Under the pieces are notes generated by a model. The model worked only from the letters and a program-made list of their open reading frames with translations. It was not told where the DNA came from and did not search any database. A stretch of DNA of 64,000 nucleotides from Sphingomonas caeni. Its GTDB lineage: Bacteria; Pseudomonadota; Alphaproteobacteria; Sphingomonadales; Sphingomonadaceae. Positions 1 through 8,742 of the stretch are shown here, one piece after another; positions within the stretch are counted from its first letter, which is position 1; each line of letters starts with the position of its first letter. The position numbers and the translations under genes are program-made. Location of the stretch: the NCBI RefSeq assembly GCF_026013415.1, contig NZ_JAPDOK010000010.1:39914-103913 (forward strand). The letters are read 5' to 3'.

Positions 1-873
1 CTGTGCCAGCAGCACCAAAGCGCCCGACACCAACGGCGTCGCCGCCGAGCACGAGCCTTCATAGGCGGTGATGAAATGATCCGCGCTGGTCCCCGCGCGG
101 TTGCTGAAGCCCTGGATCGTATCGGTCGCGGTCACCGTGCCCACCAGGACGACGAGCCCGCGCGCGATCGCGGCATCGTTCGCCAGCGCTGCACCCCAGA
201 TCTGCGGCTGGGCCTGCGCCTCGTTCCCCGCGCAGATCGTCACCACGATCCCGGCGGCGGTGGCGCGATCGACGGCGTCGCGCATGTCCGCCGCTGGCGC
301 TGAATCGCCGATCATCGACAGGTTGATCACCCGCGCTCCCGCCAGCCGTGCGCGATCGACGCCCTCCGCCACCGCAGAGAGCCGCAGGAAGCACGACGTG
401 GTGCAGGCCGGCTCGACGCGATAGGCGATGATCGTCGCGTCGAAGGCGACGCCGTGGATCCCCGCCCCGTCGCGCCGCGCCGCGAGAAGCTTCGCGACCG
501 CGGTCCCGTGTCCGTTCGCATCGTCGAGCGTGCCCGCGCCAACCAGGTCGGCCGACTCGGGATCGATCCGTCCGGTGAAATCGGGGCTGTCGATATCGAT
601 GCCGGTATCGATCACCGCCACCTTGATCCCGAGCCCGGTCGCGCCGTGATTATAGGCCGTGACCGCGTTCATCGACACCGCACCGATCGAGGCGCGATAT
701 TCGGCAGTGTCGAAACCCGCGGTCGGCGACGGGGTCGCGCTTGGCGCGGGCGTCGGGGTCGGGGTCACGATGGTGCCACTGCCACCACCACCGCCGCCTC
801 CCCCGCCGCTGCACGCCGCGAGCGCCAGCAAGGCGGCGGCCGGGAGCGAGCCCGATAGTGCTAAACGAAGCAT
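1..873 (-). CDS. S8 (subtilisin-like) serine peptidase, lipoprotein, 3' end outside window
   Basis: Secreted serine protease, probably anchored in the outer membrane or periplasm. Reading from ATG at 873, the N-terminus is a lipoprotein signal ending at Cys21, followed by a poly-Gly stretch and a Thr/Pro linker of a kind often seen between a lipid anchor and a catalytic domain. The catalytic triad is visible: Asp89 in VIDTG, His122 in NGHGTAVA, and Ser276 in CSAATPLVSG. The residues just before the serine are Ser-Cys instead of the usual Gly-Thr. The reading frame is still open at base 1, so 291 codons are present and the C-terminus (possibly an autotransporter-like or other secretion domain) cannot be seen. 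The family assignment is firm; substrate and export route are unknown. Confidence 0.9.
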   Translation of the reverse strand, partial: MLRLALSGSLPAAALLALAACSGGGGGGGGGSGTIVTPTPTPAPSATPSPTAGFDTAEYRASIGAVSMNAVTAYNHGATGLGIKVAVIDTGIDIDSPDFTGRIDPESADLVGAGTLDDANGHGTAVAKLLAARRDGAGIHGVAFDATIIAYRVEPACTTSCFLRLSAVAEGVDRARLAGARVINLSMIGDSAPAADMRDAVDRATAAGIVVTICAGNEAQAQPQIWGAALANDAAIARGLVVLVGTVTATDTIQGFSNRAGTSADHFITAYEGSCSAATPLVSGALVLLAQ

Positions 874-922
874 CGCCCAGCAGTATCGCGTTCCCGGCCG
901 CAATGCCAGCCCGGGGTCCGGA

Positions 923-2608
923 CTAGTCCTCGATCTTGCGCTTCCGGGTCTCGGGCAACAGCAGCAGCCCGATCACGAAGGTCGCGCCCGCCGCCACTAC
1001 CGGATACCATAATCCGTAATAGATATCCCCCGTCGCCGCGACCATCGCGAAGGCGGTCGCGGGCAGGAAGCCGCCGAACCAGCCATTGCCGATATGGTAG
1101 GGCAGGCTCATCGAGGTGTAGCGGATCTTGCTCGGGAAGAACTCCACCAGCATCGCCGCGATCGGGCCATAGACCATCGTCACCAGCAGCACGAGCAGGG
1201 TGAGGATCCCCACCACGCGCACCTTGTCGATCCGCGCCGGATCGGCCTTGGCCGGATAGCCCGCCGCGGTCAGCGCCGCCTTGGTGCGGTCCTGGAAATC
1301 GGTGATCAGCGCCTTGCGCCCCGCGGCATCCGCCAGCGCGGCGGTCTGCGGCACCGGCACGGTCACCTCGCCGATCGCCAGCACCACCTGGTCGTCCGCC
1401 GCACCCGGCATATCGGCCTGCTTGTACGGCACGCCCGCCTTGGCGAGATAGGATTTGGCCACGTCGCAGGCATTGGTGTCGAACTTGTTCTTGCCGATCG
1501 GGTCGAACTGGAACGAGCATTGCGTCGTGCCCACATCGATCCGCACCGGGGCTCGCCCCTGCGCTTCGACGAGCGCGGGATTCGCCGCCTGCGCCAGCAT
1601 CCCGAACAGATAGAAATAGCTCAGCGCCGCGAGCAGGCAGCCCGTCAGGATGATCGGCTTGCGCCCGATCTTGTCCGACAGCCAGCCGAAGAAGATGAAG
1701 AAGGGCGTGCCGATCGCGAGCGCAATGGCGATCAGCATGTTGGTCGTCGCCAGATCGACCTTGAGCGTCTTTTCGAGGAAGAACAGCGCGTAGAATTGCC
1801 CGGTATACCAGACCACCGCCTGCCCCACGACCGCGCCGAACAGCGCGATCAGCACGAGGCGCAGATTGCCCCAGCGCAGGAACGCCTCGGTCAGCGGCGC
1901 CTTGGAGGTCGCGCCGGTCGCCTTCATCTGGGCATAGACCGGGCTCTCCTGGAGCTGGAGCCGGATCCACAGCGACACGAGCAGGAGGATCGCCGAGGCA
2001 AAGAAGGGCACACGCCAGCCCCAGCTCGCGAACGCCTCGGCCCCGAGCACGGTCTGCGCGCCGATCACCACCAGCAAGGCCGCGAACAGCCCCAGTGTCG
2101 CGGTCGTCTGGATCCAGCTCGTATAGAGGCCGCGCTTGTTGTCGGGCGCATGCTCGGCGACGAAGGTCGCGGCGCCGCCATATTGCCCGCCGAGCGCCAG
2201 CCCCTGGAGCAGCCTCAGCCCCACCAGCAGCAGCGGCGCGGCGACGCCGACGGTCGCGAAATTGGGGAGCAGGCCGACGCAGAAGGTCGAAAGCCCCATG
2301 ATCGTCATGGTGACGAGGAAGGTGTTCTTGCGCCCGACCAGATCGCCGATCCGCCCGAACACCAAAGCGCCGAACGGCCGCACCGCGAACCCCGCCGCGA
2401 ACGCCGCCAGCGCCAGGATGAAGCCCGTCGTATCGTTCACGCCCGAAAAGAATTGCGCGCTGATCGTCGTGGCGAGCAGGCCGTAGAGGTAGAAATCATA
2501 CCATTCGAAGACGGTGCCCAGCGACGACGCCGCGATCACCATCTTCTCCTTGCCCGTCGCCTCGTGATGAAAGGGAAGCTCTTCCCCCGCGACCCCGACC
2601 TCGGCCAT
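923..2608 (-). CDS. MFS transporter, metabolite:H+ symporter (MHS) family
   Basis: Inner-membrane secondary transporter of 561 residues resembling the ProP/KgtP/ShiA group, which carry organic acids, betaine or shikimate with protons. The motif region after the first helix (SLGTVFEWYDFYLYG) and the loop motif FGRIGDLVGRKNTFL are typical. It is about 110 residues longer than ProP. The extra length is a periplasmic insert at about residues 325-440 with two cysteines that could form a disulfide, after which the last membrane helices resume (VVGILTLLVLL). I recall similar inserts in other MHS members. A purine-rich AGGGAGAG lies just before ATG 2608, and a LacI-type palindrome lies 21 bp upstream. 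The substrate cannot be inferred. Confidence 0.9.
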   Translation of the reverse strand: MAEVGVAGEELPFHHEATGKEKMVIAASSLGTVFEWYDFYLYGLLATTISAQFFSGVNDTTGFILALAAFAAGFAVRPFGALVFGRIGDLVGRKNTFLVTMTIMGLSTFCVGLLPNFATVGVAAPLLLVGLRLLQGLALGGQYGGAATFVAEHAPDNKRGLYTSWIQTTATLGLFAALLVVIGAQTVLGAEAFASWGWRVPFFASAILLLVSLWIRLQLQESPVYAQMKATGATSKAPLTEAFLRWGNLRLVLIALFGAVVGQAVVWYTGQFYALFFLEKTLKVDLATTNMLIAIALAIGTPFFIFFGWLSDKIGRKPIILTGCLLAALSYFYLFGMLAQAANPALVEAQGRAPVRIDVGTTQCSFQFDPIGKNKFDTNACDVAKSYLAKAGVPYKQADMPGAADDQVVLAIGEVTVPVPQTAALADAAGRKALITDFQDRTKAALTAAGYPAKADPARIDKVRVVGILTLLVLLVTMVYGPIAAMLVEFFPSKIRYTSMSLPYHIGNGWFGGFLPATAFAMVAATGDIYYGLWYPVVAAGATFVIGLLLLPETRKRKIED

Positions 2609-2628
2609 CCCACTCTCCCTGTTCTATA

Positions 2629-2640
2629 GTTAGCGCTACC
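2629..2640. promoter_or_regulatory. Putative LacI-family operator upstream of the MHS transporter
   Basis: GTTAGCGCTACC is an 11/12 match to the perfect palindrome GTTAGCGCTAAC, with a central CpG of the type bound by LacI-family repressors. It lies 21 bp before the transporter start codon, where a repressor would block transcription. No LacI-family gene is visible in this window, so the regulator would be encoded elsewhere. Confidence 0.4.
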
Positions 2641-2744
2641 AAACCACATCGCGGACGCGCTGCAAAGCCGGATCGTCGCGGCAGCGCTTTCCCGAATCGC
2701 TCGGGCCCCCTAGAGCGGAGCCGGCTAGTCACAACGGAAACGAC

Positions 2745-3005
2745 ATGATCGACCGGATCTTCCTCTCGCATCCCCGCAGCGTCGGCGAATCCTATGCCGA
2801 GCATGCCGGCGTCGCCGCGAAGTTCGGCGCGACAATGGTGGTGGGGGGCGTCGCTTGCATGATCCATGCGGTGCTTCCCTCGGTCTTCCCCCGCGCCGCC
2901 AGCGACCGGGTGAAGAAGCTCTACGCCCAGATGGTCGCGCGCCAGCCGAACATGCGCCGCCCAGCTTTCGAAGAGCCCGAGTGGCAGATCGAATACGAAA
3001 TCTGA
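2745..3005 (+). CDS. DUF6356 family small protein
   Basis: An 86-residue protein beginning MIDRIFLSHPRSVGESYAEH, which I recognise as the sphingomonad family DUF6356 (sometimes annotated as capsule-related, without real support). The middle (about residues 25-47, FGATMVVGGVACMIHAVLPSVF) is hydrophobic enough for one membrane-associated helix, and the tail is charged. It stands alone between the divergent transporter gene and a repeat. No catalytic motif is visible and the function is unknown. Confidence 0.75.
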   Translation: MIDRIFLSHPRSVGESYAEHAGVAAKFGATMVVGGVACMIHAVLPSVFPRAASDRVKKLYAQMVARQPNMRRPAFEEPEWQIEYEI

Positions 3006-3046
3006 GCGCTGGTTCGGTGCGCCACCCTCACCGCCTTGCTTCTCGC

Positions 3047-3123
3047 CGTGCTCCGGCGCAGGCCGGAGCTCTGGCCGCAACTACACCACAAGTCTCCAGC
3101 GCTCCGGCCTTCGCCGGCGCACG
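3047..3123. repeat. Inverted-repeat intergenic element (CTCCGGC type)
   Basis: Two 28-base arms, 3047-3074 and 3096-3123, are inverted copies of each other with 3 mismatches. Each arm also contains a small internal palindrome around GGCCGGAGC. The intervening 21 bases are unremarkable. The form is that of a short dispersed repeat, able to fold into a hairpin between DUF6356 and the flavoprotein gene. Confidence 0.7.
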
Positions 3124-3156
3124 AATCTCTCTGGCACGGTTGATGGTGTCGGCCGC

Positions 3157-4503
3157 ATGATCAACCACGTCGCCATCATCGGCGCCGGCTTTTCCGGCAC
3201 GCTTCAGGCAATCAACCTGCTGCGTCATGACGGTCCCCGCGCCACGCTGATCGAGCGCGCGCCCGAGCCCGGCGTCGGGCTCGCCTATGGCGCCGCCCAT
3301 CCCAGCCATGTCCTCAACGTCCGCGCCTCGAACATGAGCGCGCTCCCCGACGATCCCGGCCATTTCGTCCGCTGGCTCGAAGCGCGTGGGGTGGCAAATG
3401 CCGCTGCCGCCTTCATCCCCCGCATGATGTACGGCGAATATCTGCGCCAGATGCTCGACGAGACCCGCCGCGCCGCGGGCGACCGGCTGACGGTGATCCA
3501 GGGCGAGGTCGAGGATCTCGAGGTGGGCGAGACCGCCACCCTCACCCTCGCCGGCCGCACCCTCCATGCCGACGCCGCGGTGCTCGCGGTCGGCAATCTC
3601 CCGCCCCATTCGCCACCGGGCCTCGACCCGGACGCGCTCTCAGCCGACCGCTACAAGGGCAATCCCTGGGACCCCACCATGCCCGAGGGTCTCGCGAGCG
3701 AGGATACCGTGCTGATCATCGGTACCGGCCTGACGATGGTCGATGTCGCCCTTACCCTCGACGCACAGGGCTATACGGGCAAGATCGTCGCCCTCTCCCG
3801 CCGCGGCCTGCTCCCGCGGCCGCACGGCCCCGGCGCCGAGTGGAAGAAGATCGACGAACGCCCCGACACCCATGCCTCGACGCTGCTGGGCGAGGTCCGC
3901 GCCCGCGCCGAGGCGATCGGCTGGCGCAACGCGGTCGATGAGCTCCGCCCCTTCACCCAGCCGATGTGGGGCAACGCCACCGAGGATCAGCGCGCGCGCT
4001 TCCTCCGCCACCTCCGCCCCTGGTGGGACGTCCATCGCCACCGCCTCGCGCCCGAGGTCCATGCCCGGCTCCACGCGATCATCGATCGGGGCCAGCTGAG
4101 CGTCGTCGCGGGCAAGACGCTGGCGTTCGAGGAAGGCGACGGCGGCGTCGCGGTCACGTGGCGCCCGCGCGGCTCGGACAGGGCCGAAACCCTCACCGCG
4201 CGCCGCATCGTCAACTGCACCGGTCCGCTGACCGATCTCGCCCGCACCACCGAGCCGCTGCTCCGCAAGCTAGCCGCGCGCGGGGTCATCCGCGCCGACG
4301 AGGCACGGCTCGGCATCGATGTCGATAATCAGGCCCAGACGATCAACGCGCGCGGCCGGATCAACCCCGCCCTCTATGCGCTTGGGCCCATGACGCGCGG
4401 CGCATTCTGGGAAATCGTTGCGGTTCCGGACATTCGGACGCAAACTTGGAACCTCGCGCGGCGGCTTTCCAACGCGCACTGGGTCGGGGGGGAAGGTCTG
4501 TGA
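3157..4503 (+). CDS. FAD/NAD(P)-binding protein (YdhS-like, COG4529)
   Basis: A 448-residue flavoprotein. The N-terminus MINHVAIIGAGFSGT is a classical Rossmann dinucleotide-binding motif (GxGxxG), and a second one occurs near residue 188 (VLIIGTGLTMVDVAL), giving the FAD plus NAD(P) pattern of the YdhS group. The signature GVGLAYGAAHPSHVLNVRASNMSAL near residue 45 is characteristic of this group. The reaction is not established for the family, so only redox enzyme can be said. Its stop codon overlaps the GTG start of the next gene (GTGA), which suggests translational coupling with the downstream lipoprotein. Confidence 0.85.
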   Translation: MINHVAIIGAGFSGTLQAINLLRHDGPRATLIERAPEPGVGLAYGAAHPSHVLNVRASNMSALPDDPGHFVRWLEARGVANAAAAFIPRMMYGEYLRQMLDETRRAAGDRLTVIQGEVEDLEVGETATLTLAGRTLHADAAVLAVGNLPPHSPPGLDPDALSADRYKGNPWDPTMPEGLASEDTVLIIGTGLTMVDVALTLDAQGYTGKIVALSRRGLLPRPHGPGAEWKKIDERPDTHASTLLGEVRARAEAIGWRNAVDELRPFTQPMWGNATEDQRARFLRHLRPWWDVHRHRLAPEVHARLHAIIDRGQLSVVAGKTLAFEEGDGGVAVTWRPRGSDRAETLTARRIVNCTGPLTDLARTTEPLLRKLAARGVIRADEARLGIDVDNQAQTINARGRINPALYALGPMTRGAFWEIVAVPDIRTQTWNLARRLSNAHWVGGEGL

Positions 4504-5372
4504 AGCGAACCGCGCTGTTGCTCGCCCTGCTGGCGTCCGCCTGCGCGCAAGCGCAGCAGCCCGCGAACAACGTCGCCGAAGCAGCACCCTCGCCCGCCCC
4601 GACCGGCTATGCACTCCGCTCGAACGTCGCGGGCGCCAGCCTCGTCAGGGTGACGGAACTCCCCGCCACCACCACGCTTCCCGCCGAGGGCAATTGCGAT
4701 CATTTCGTCGAGCCCGTCTCGCCCGCCGCAAAACTCGCCGCGCAAAAAGGCTGGCGCGTGCTGGGCGAGGAGCGGTTCAAACAGTTCCAGGTCGTGCTGA
4801 TCGCGCGCGGCGGCGATGCGATGACCAGTGGCCGCTGCAACTATATCGATTCCAATCTCGCCTTCTTCGAAGGCGGCCGCCTGATCGGCATCCTCTACCC
4901 CAAGGGCAAGGACAGCACCCCGATCGCGGGGATCGAGCCCGTCGACGGCCATCTGCGCGTTTGGAGCACCGATCCGATGGCGCTGGGGCAGGTCAACCTG
5001 ACCGGTACCAACCTCAGCTATGACGAAATCAGCGGCGGCGATCGCGTCTGCGGCGGAAAGTACAACGTGCCGACCGTGTTTGGCCTTCCCTATGCCGAGG
5101 CGCGCAAGAAGCTGATCGCCGCAGGCTGGCGCGCGCTGCCGAGCAAGGAGGAGGTCTCGCAGATCGCCGACTATGCGGCGGCCCGGCGGCGCTTTCCCGA
5201 GCTCGATACCTGCGCGGGCACCGGCTATGGCGAATGCGGCTACACGCTGACCGCGGCGGATGGGGTCACGACATTGGGAGTCGTCACGCTCGGCGATGTC
5301 GATGACGCAACGGTCAGCGGCTATGACGTCGCCTGCGACGGCAAGCCCGAACAGGACCCGAACGGCCCCTAA
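4500..5372 (+). CDS. Hypothetical exported protein, possible lipoprotein
   Basis: A 290-residue protein starting at GTG 4500 inside the stop codon of the flavoprotein gene. The first 16 residues (VKRTALLLALLASACA) form an export signal. The cysteine after LASA could be a lipidation site, but the lipobox is not ideal. Six further cysteines in the mature part (for example NCDHF, GRCNY, RVCGG, DTCAG, GECGY, VACDG) suggest periplasmic disulfides. I do not recognise the family. It converges on the TetR gene, with the last 4 bp overlapping. Confidence 0.7.
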   Translation: MKRTALLLALLASACAQAQQPANNVAEAAPSPAPTGYALRSNVAGASLVRVTELPATTTLPAEGNCDHFVEPVSPAAKLAAQKGWRVLGEERFKQFQVVLIARGGDAMTSGRCNYIDSNLAFFEGGRLIGILYPKGKDSTPIAGIEPVDGHLRVWSTDPMALGQVNLTGTNLSYDEISGGDRVCGGKYNVPTVFGLPYAEARKKLIAAGWRALPSKEEVSQIADYAAARRRFPELDTCAGTGYGECGYTLTAADGVTTLGVVTLGDVDDATVSGYDVACDGKPEQDPNGP

Positions 5373-5971
5373 AGCTCCAGCCCCTTGGCGAGCAGCGCCA
5401 TGTGCCGCCGCGACAGCATCCGCGAGGTCGCATAGGGCGGCCCCTCGAGCGCCCATTGCGCCACCAGCCCGATATGCATCGTCCGGAACGAGAGCACGAG
5501 CGTGTCCACCGGCAGCGCGCGCTTCATCCCGGGCCGCGCCAGCAGCCGCTCGAACAGCGCCGCCAGCGTCGCGTCGACCTGATCACTGAATTCGGCCAGC
5601 TCGGGCGCCGCCTCGTCCGCCGCGAACAGCCGCGAGAGATAGACGCGGACATAGGGCAGATAATCCACCTTGTTGTCGATCAGCCGCCACGAGGCGCTGT
5701 CGAGCGCCTCGGCAACGCTCATCCCCTGCCGCGGCAATTCGGCGATCGTCGCCAGCGCCGCCCGGTCGAGTTCGACCAGCAGCGCGACGACGAGATCCTC
5801 CTTCGCCTCGAAATAATTGTAGACAGTGCCCTTCCCGACATCCGCCGCGGCGGCGATCTCGTCGACCGTCACCGCATCGATCCCGCGCTTTGCGAACAGT
5901 CCCGACGCCGCCTTGGTCAGGCGGTTGCGCGTATCGAGACGCTTGCGTTCGCGTAGGCCGACGGCGGTCAT
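5369..5971 (-). CDS. TetR/AcrR family transcriptional regulator
   Basis: A 200-residue repressor-type protein. The N-terminal helix-turn-helix is clear (residues about 25-50: GIDAVTVDEIAAAADVGKGT followed by VYNYFEAKEDL), and the C-terminal two thirds form the variable ligand-binding helices. It is divergent from hppD, with about 110 bp between the start codons. That gap holds an 18-bp imperfect palindrome, which makes control of itself and of the tyrosine-degradation genes likely, though this is inferred from position only. Confidence 0.9.
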   Translation of the reverse strand: MTAVGLRERKRLDTRNRLTKAASGLFAKRGIDAVTVDEIAAAADVGKGTVYNYFEAKEDLVVALLVELDRAALATIAELPRQGMSVAEALDSASWRLIDNKVDYLPYVRVYLSRLFAADEAAPELAEFSDQVDATLAALFERLLARPGMKRALPVDTLVLSFRTMHIGLVAQWALEGPPYATSRMLSRRHMALLAKGLEL

Positions 5972-6021
5972 AGATGACTAAGGTCATATTTACCGTGAAG
6001 ATGCAAGAGCGTGCATCTATA

Positions 6022-6039
6022 TAGTATCAATTGACACTA
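6022..6039. promoter_or_regulatory. Putative operator between the TetR gene and hppD
   Basis: TAGTATCAATTGACACTA is a palindrome with one symmetric mismatch pair (16 of 18 bases). It begins 51 bp from the TetR start and ends 42 bp before the hppD start. A second short inverted repeat, GATGCA/TGCATC, lies at 6000-6017. The location and symmetry fit a TetR-family site. Confidence 0.45.
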
Positions 6040-6080
6040 AATGACCCATCGGCTAGCGGCCCGCGTTGAGGAGCATGCCC

Positions 6081-7118
6081 ATGACCGACCCCGCCAATCC
6101 GCTCGGCCTCAACGGCTTCGAGTTCGTCGAATTCACCTCGCCCGACCCGCTGGCGATGGCGGCGCAATTCGAGCAGCTCGGCTTCGTCCCCTCGCACCGG
6201 CATCCCACCAAGAACATCACCCGCTACAAGCAGGGCCGCATAAACCTGATGCTCAATCGCGACGCCGACGGCCGCGTCGCCCAGTTCCGCAACGAGCATG
6301 GCGCGTCCGCATCGGCGATGGCCTTCCGCGTGGCGGACCCGGAGGCCGCGATGACCTGGGCACTCGAGCATGGCGCCGAGCGTACCGCCGAGGACGACAC
6401 GGTGATCATGGGGATCGGCGGCTCGTACCTCTATTTCATCAAGGACGGCGAGGATCTCTACGCCGACTGGGCTGAATTCCCGGGCTGGCGGGAGGCCGAG
6501 GCGGCCAACAATGTGGGGCTCGACCTGCTCGACCACCTCACCCACAATGTCCGCCGCGGCCAGATGCGGGTGTGGAGCGAATTCTACAAGACGCTGTTCG
6601 GCTTCGAGGAGCAGAAATATTTCGACATCAAGGGCCAGGCTACGGGCTTGTTCAGCCAGGCGATGATCGCGCCCGACAAGGCGATCCGCATTCCCTTGAA
6701 CGAGAGCCAGGACGACAAGAGCCAGATCGAGGAATTCATCCGCGAATATCATGGCGAGGGCATCCAGCACCTCGCGCTGACCACGCCGGACATCTTCGAC
6801 ACGGTTGAGCGCCTCCGCGCGCGCGGGGTGAAGCTTCAGGACACGATCGAGACCTATTACGAGCTGGTCGACAAGCGCGTCCCCGGCCATGGCGAGGACC
6901 TCGAACGCCTCCGCAAGAACCGCATCCTGATCGACGGATCGGTTGGCGACGAGGGCATTTTGCTCCAAATCTTCACCGAGAACATGTTCGGCCCGATCTT
7001 CTTCGAGATCATCCAGCGCAAGGGCAACGAAGGCTTCGGCAACGGTAATTTCCAGGCGCTTTTCGAGAGCATCGAGCTCGATCAGATCCGTAGGGGCGTC
7101 ATTAGAGTCGACGCGTAA
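6081..7118 (+). CDS. hppD: 4-hydroxyphenylpyruvate dioxygenase
   Basis: Converts 4-hydroxyphenylpyruvate to homogentisate in tyrosine catabolism (cytosolic, Fe(II)-dependent). The 345-residue protein has the two vicinal-oxygen-chelate halves. Iron ligands can be placed in LDHLTHNV, IQHLALTT and FFEIIQRKGNEGFG; the last block is a signature of the family. ATG 6081 is chosen over ATG 6075 and TTG 6066 because GAGGAG at 6068-6073 is spaced 7 bases from it. The gene is followed by a structured repeat and then hmgA, the next enzyme of the pathway. Confidence 0.95.
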   Translation: MTDPANPLGLNGFEFVEFTSPDPLAMAAQFEQLGFVPSHRHPTKNITRYKQGRINLMLNRDADGRVAQFRNEHGASASAMAFRVADPEAAMTWALEHGAERTAEDDTVIMGIGGSYLYFIKDGEDLYADWAEFPGWREAEAANNVGLDLLDHLTHNVRRGQMRVWSEFYKTLFGFEEQKYFDIKGQATGLFSQAMIAPDKAIRIPLNESQDDKSQIEEFIREYHGEGIQHLALTTPDIFDTVERLRARGVKLQDTIETYYELVDKRVPGHGEDLERLRKNRILIDGSVGDEGILLQIFTENMFGPIFFEIIQRKGNEGFGNGNFQALFESIELDQIRRGVIRVDA

Positions 7119-7170
7119 GAGTTGGAGAGGAAGGGTCGGGAGAGCGGCGACGCTTATCCCGGCCCAATTT

Positions 7171-7291
7171 CCCTCTCCCTTTGGGAGAGGGAGGGAGCCG
7201 CGAAGCGGCGGAAGGGTGAGGACAGCCTGTCCTCATCCTCCCACTTGGCTGCGCCAAGCGGGCCCCTCCTTCTCCCAAAGGGAGAAGGGTT
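7171..7291. repeat. Structured intergenic repeat, family 1, copy 1
   Basis: About 120 bases between hppD and hmgA made of nested hairpins. The ends are CCCTCTCCCTTTGGGAGAGGG and CCTTCTCCCAAAGGGAGAAGG, with inner stems around CCGCGAAGCGG and TTGGCTGCGCCAA. The same design occurs in reverse orientation at 12548-12695, with different loops but preserved pairing. Confidence 0.8.
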
Positions 7292-7304
7292 TTAGGATAG
7301 CCCA

Positions 7305-8582
7305 ATGACCGACTATTTCCCCGGCTTCGGCAACCATGTCTCGACCGAGGCCGTCCCCGGCGCGCTCCCGATCGGCCGTAACTCGCCGCAAAGGCCCGCC
7401 TACGGCCTCTACACGGAGCAACTCAGCGGCACCGCCTTCACCGCGCCGCGCCACGAGAATCGCCGCTCCTGGCTCTACCGCCTGCGCCCCACCGCCGAGC
7501 ATCCGCCCTTCGTCCGTTACGAAGGCGCGAGCAACTTCGCCCCCGGTACGGTGGATGCCGCCCTGCCCCCCAATCGCCTCCGCTGGGACCCCGTCGCCGC
7601 GCCCGCCCCGGGCACGGACCTGATCGACGGCATGACCACCATGCTCGCCAATCGCGATCCCGCCGACCTCGAAGGTGTCGCGGTCCATCTCTATGCCGCC
7701 AACAAGAACATGGAGACCCGCGTCTTTTCCGACGCGGACGGCGAGCTGCTCTTCATCCCCCAATCGGGCCGCCTCACCCTTCTCACCGAGCTGGGCAAGC
7801 TCGACATCGCCCCCGGCCAGATCGCGCTGATCCCCCGCGGCGTCCGCTTCCGAGCCATCCTCCCCGATGGCGAGGCCCGCGGCTATGTCGCGGAAAACCA
7901 CGGCGCGCTGTTCCGCCTCCCCGATCTCGGCCCGATCGGCGCCAACGGCCTGGCCAATCCGCGCGATTTCGAGACGCCGGCGGCGTGGTTCGAGGATCGC
8001 GACGAGCCCTTCGAGGTGATCCAGAAGCATCTCGGCAGCCTGTGGAGCACCACGCTCGACCACGGCCCGCTCGACGTGGTGGCATGGCACGGCAATCTCG
8101 CCCCCTGGCGCTATGACCTCGCCCGGTTCAACACGATGAACACGGTGAGTTTCGACCATCCCGACCCCTCGATCTTCACCGTCCTCACCTCGCCCTCGGA
8201 CGTCCCCGGCCGCGCCAATGCCGATTTCGTGATCTTCCCCCCGCGCTGGATGGTCGGCGAAGACACGTTCCGCCCGCCCTGGTTCCACCGCAACATCATG
8301 TCCGAGGCGATGGGGCTGATCCACGGCGCCTATGACGCCAAGGCGGAAGGCTTCGCGCCCGGAGGCCTTTCGCTCCACAACCTCATGGCCGGCCACGGCC
8401 CCGATGTGACGAGCTGGGAAGGCGCGACCAACGCCGATCTCAAACCGCACAAGATTGAGGGCACCATGGCCTTCATGGTCGAGACCTGCTGGCCCTATCG
8501 CCCGACGCAAGTCGCCCTCGACCGCGCGCAGAGCGATTATGACGCGTCGTGGAAGGGGTTTCCGAAGGCGAAGCTCCCATGA
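7305..8582 (+). CDS. hmgA: Homogentisate 1,2-dioxygenase
   Basis: Opens the homogentisate ring to maleylacetoacetate, the step after HppD. The 425-residue length is normal. Family signatures include [14 protein letters not shown] at the N-terminus, [30 protein letters not shown] and [15 protein letters not shown], which contain the His and Glu ligands of the Fe(II) centre, and [11 protein letters not shown]. The later pathway enzymes (maleylacetoacetate isomerase, fumarylacetoacetase) are not in the window. Its stop codon is followed directly by a family-2 repeat. Confidence 0.96.
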   Translation: MTDYFPGFGNHVSTEAVPGALPIGRNSPQRPAYGLYTEQLSGTAFTAPRHENRRSWLYRLRPTAEHPPFVRYEGASNFAPGTVDAALPPNRLRWDPVAAPAPGTDLIDGMTTMLANRDPADLEGVAVHLYAANKNMETRVFSDADGELLFIPQSGRLTLLTELGKLDIAPGQIALIPRGVRFRAILPDGEARGYVAENHGALFRLPDLGPIGANGLANPRDFETPAAWFEDRDEPFEVIQKHLGSLWSTTLDHGPLDVVAWHGNLAPWRYDLARFNTMNTVSFDHPDPSIFTVLTSPSDVPGRANADFVIFPPRWMVGEDTFRPPWFHRNIMSEAMGLIHGAYDAKAEGFAPGGLSLHNLMAGHGPDVTSWEGATNADLKPHKIEGTMAFMVETCWPYRPTQVALDRAQSDYDASWKGFPKAKLP

Positions 8583-8742
8583 AATTCCTCCCCGGCACGG
8601 GGAGGGGGACCGCGCCCGCAGGGCGTGGTGGAGGGGCCGCCGCGCAGACGGCGGTGTCGCGTGCCGCAAGCGTTGCCCCGCGCCTGCGGCGCGGCCCCTC
8701 CACCAGCTGCGCTGGTCCCCCTTCCCGTGCCGGGGAGGAATT
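8583..8742. repeat. Structured intergenic repeat, family 2, gene-free copy
   Basis: A 160-bp element with 29-base terminal inverted arms (8583-8611 and 8714-8742, one mismatch) beginning AATTCCTCCCCGGCACGGG. Inner hairpins follow at CCGCGCCCGCAGGGCGTGG, GCCGCCGCGCAGACGGCGG, GCGCCTGCGGCGC and ACCAGCTGCGCTGGT. Its right end, GGGGAGGAATT, supplies the ribosome-binding site of the next gene. The same arms frame a DUF559 gene at 16516-17009. Confidence 0.85.

Noticed and set aside
7119..7304. CRISPR-like array from the repeated CTCTCCC/GGGAGAG units
   Set aside because: The units form one nested hairpin, not regularly spaced direct repeats with unique spacers, and no cas gene is present.
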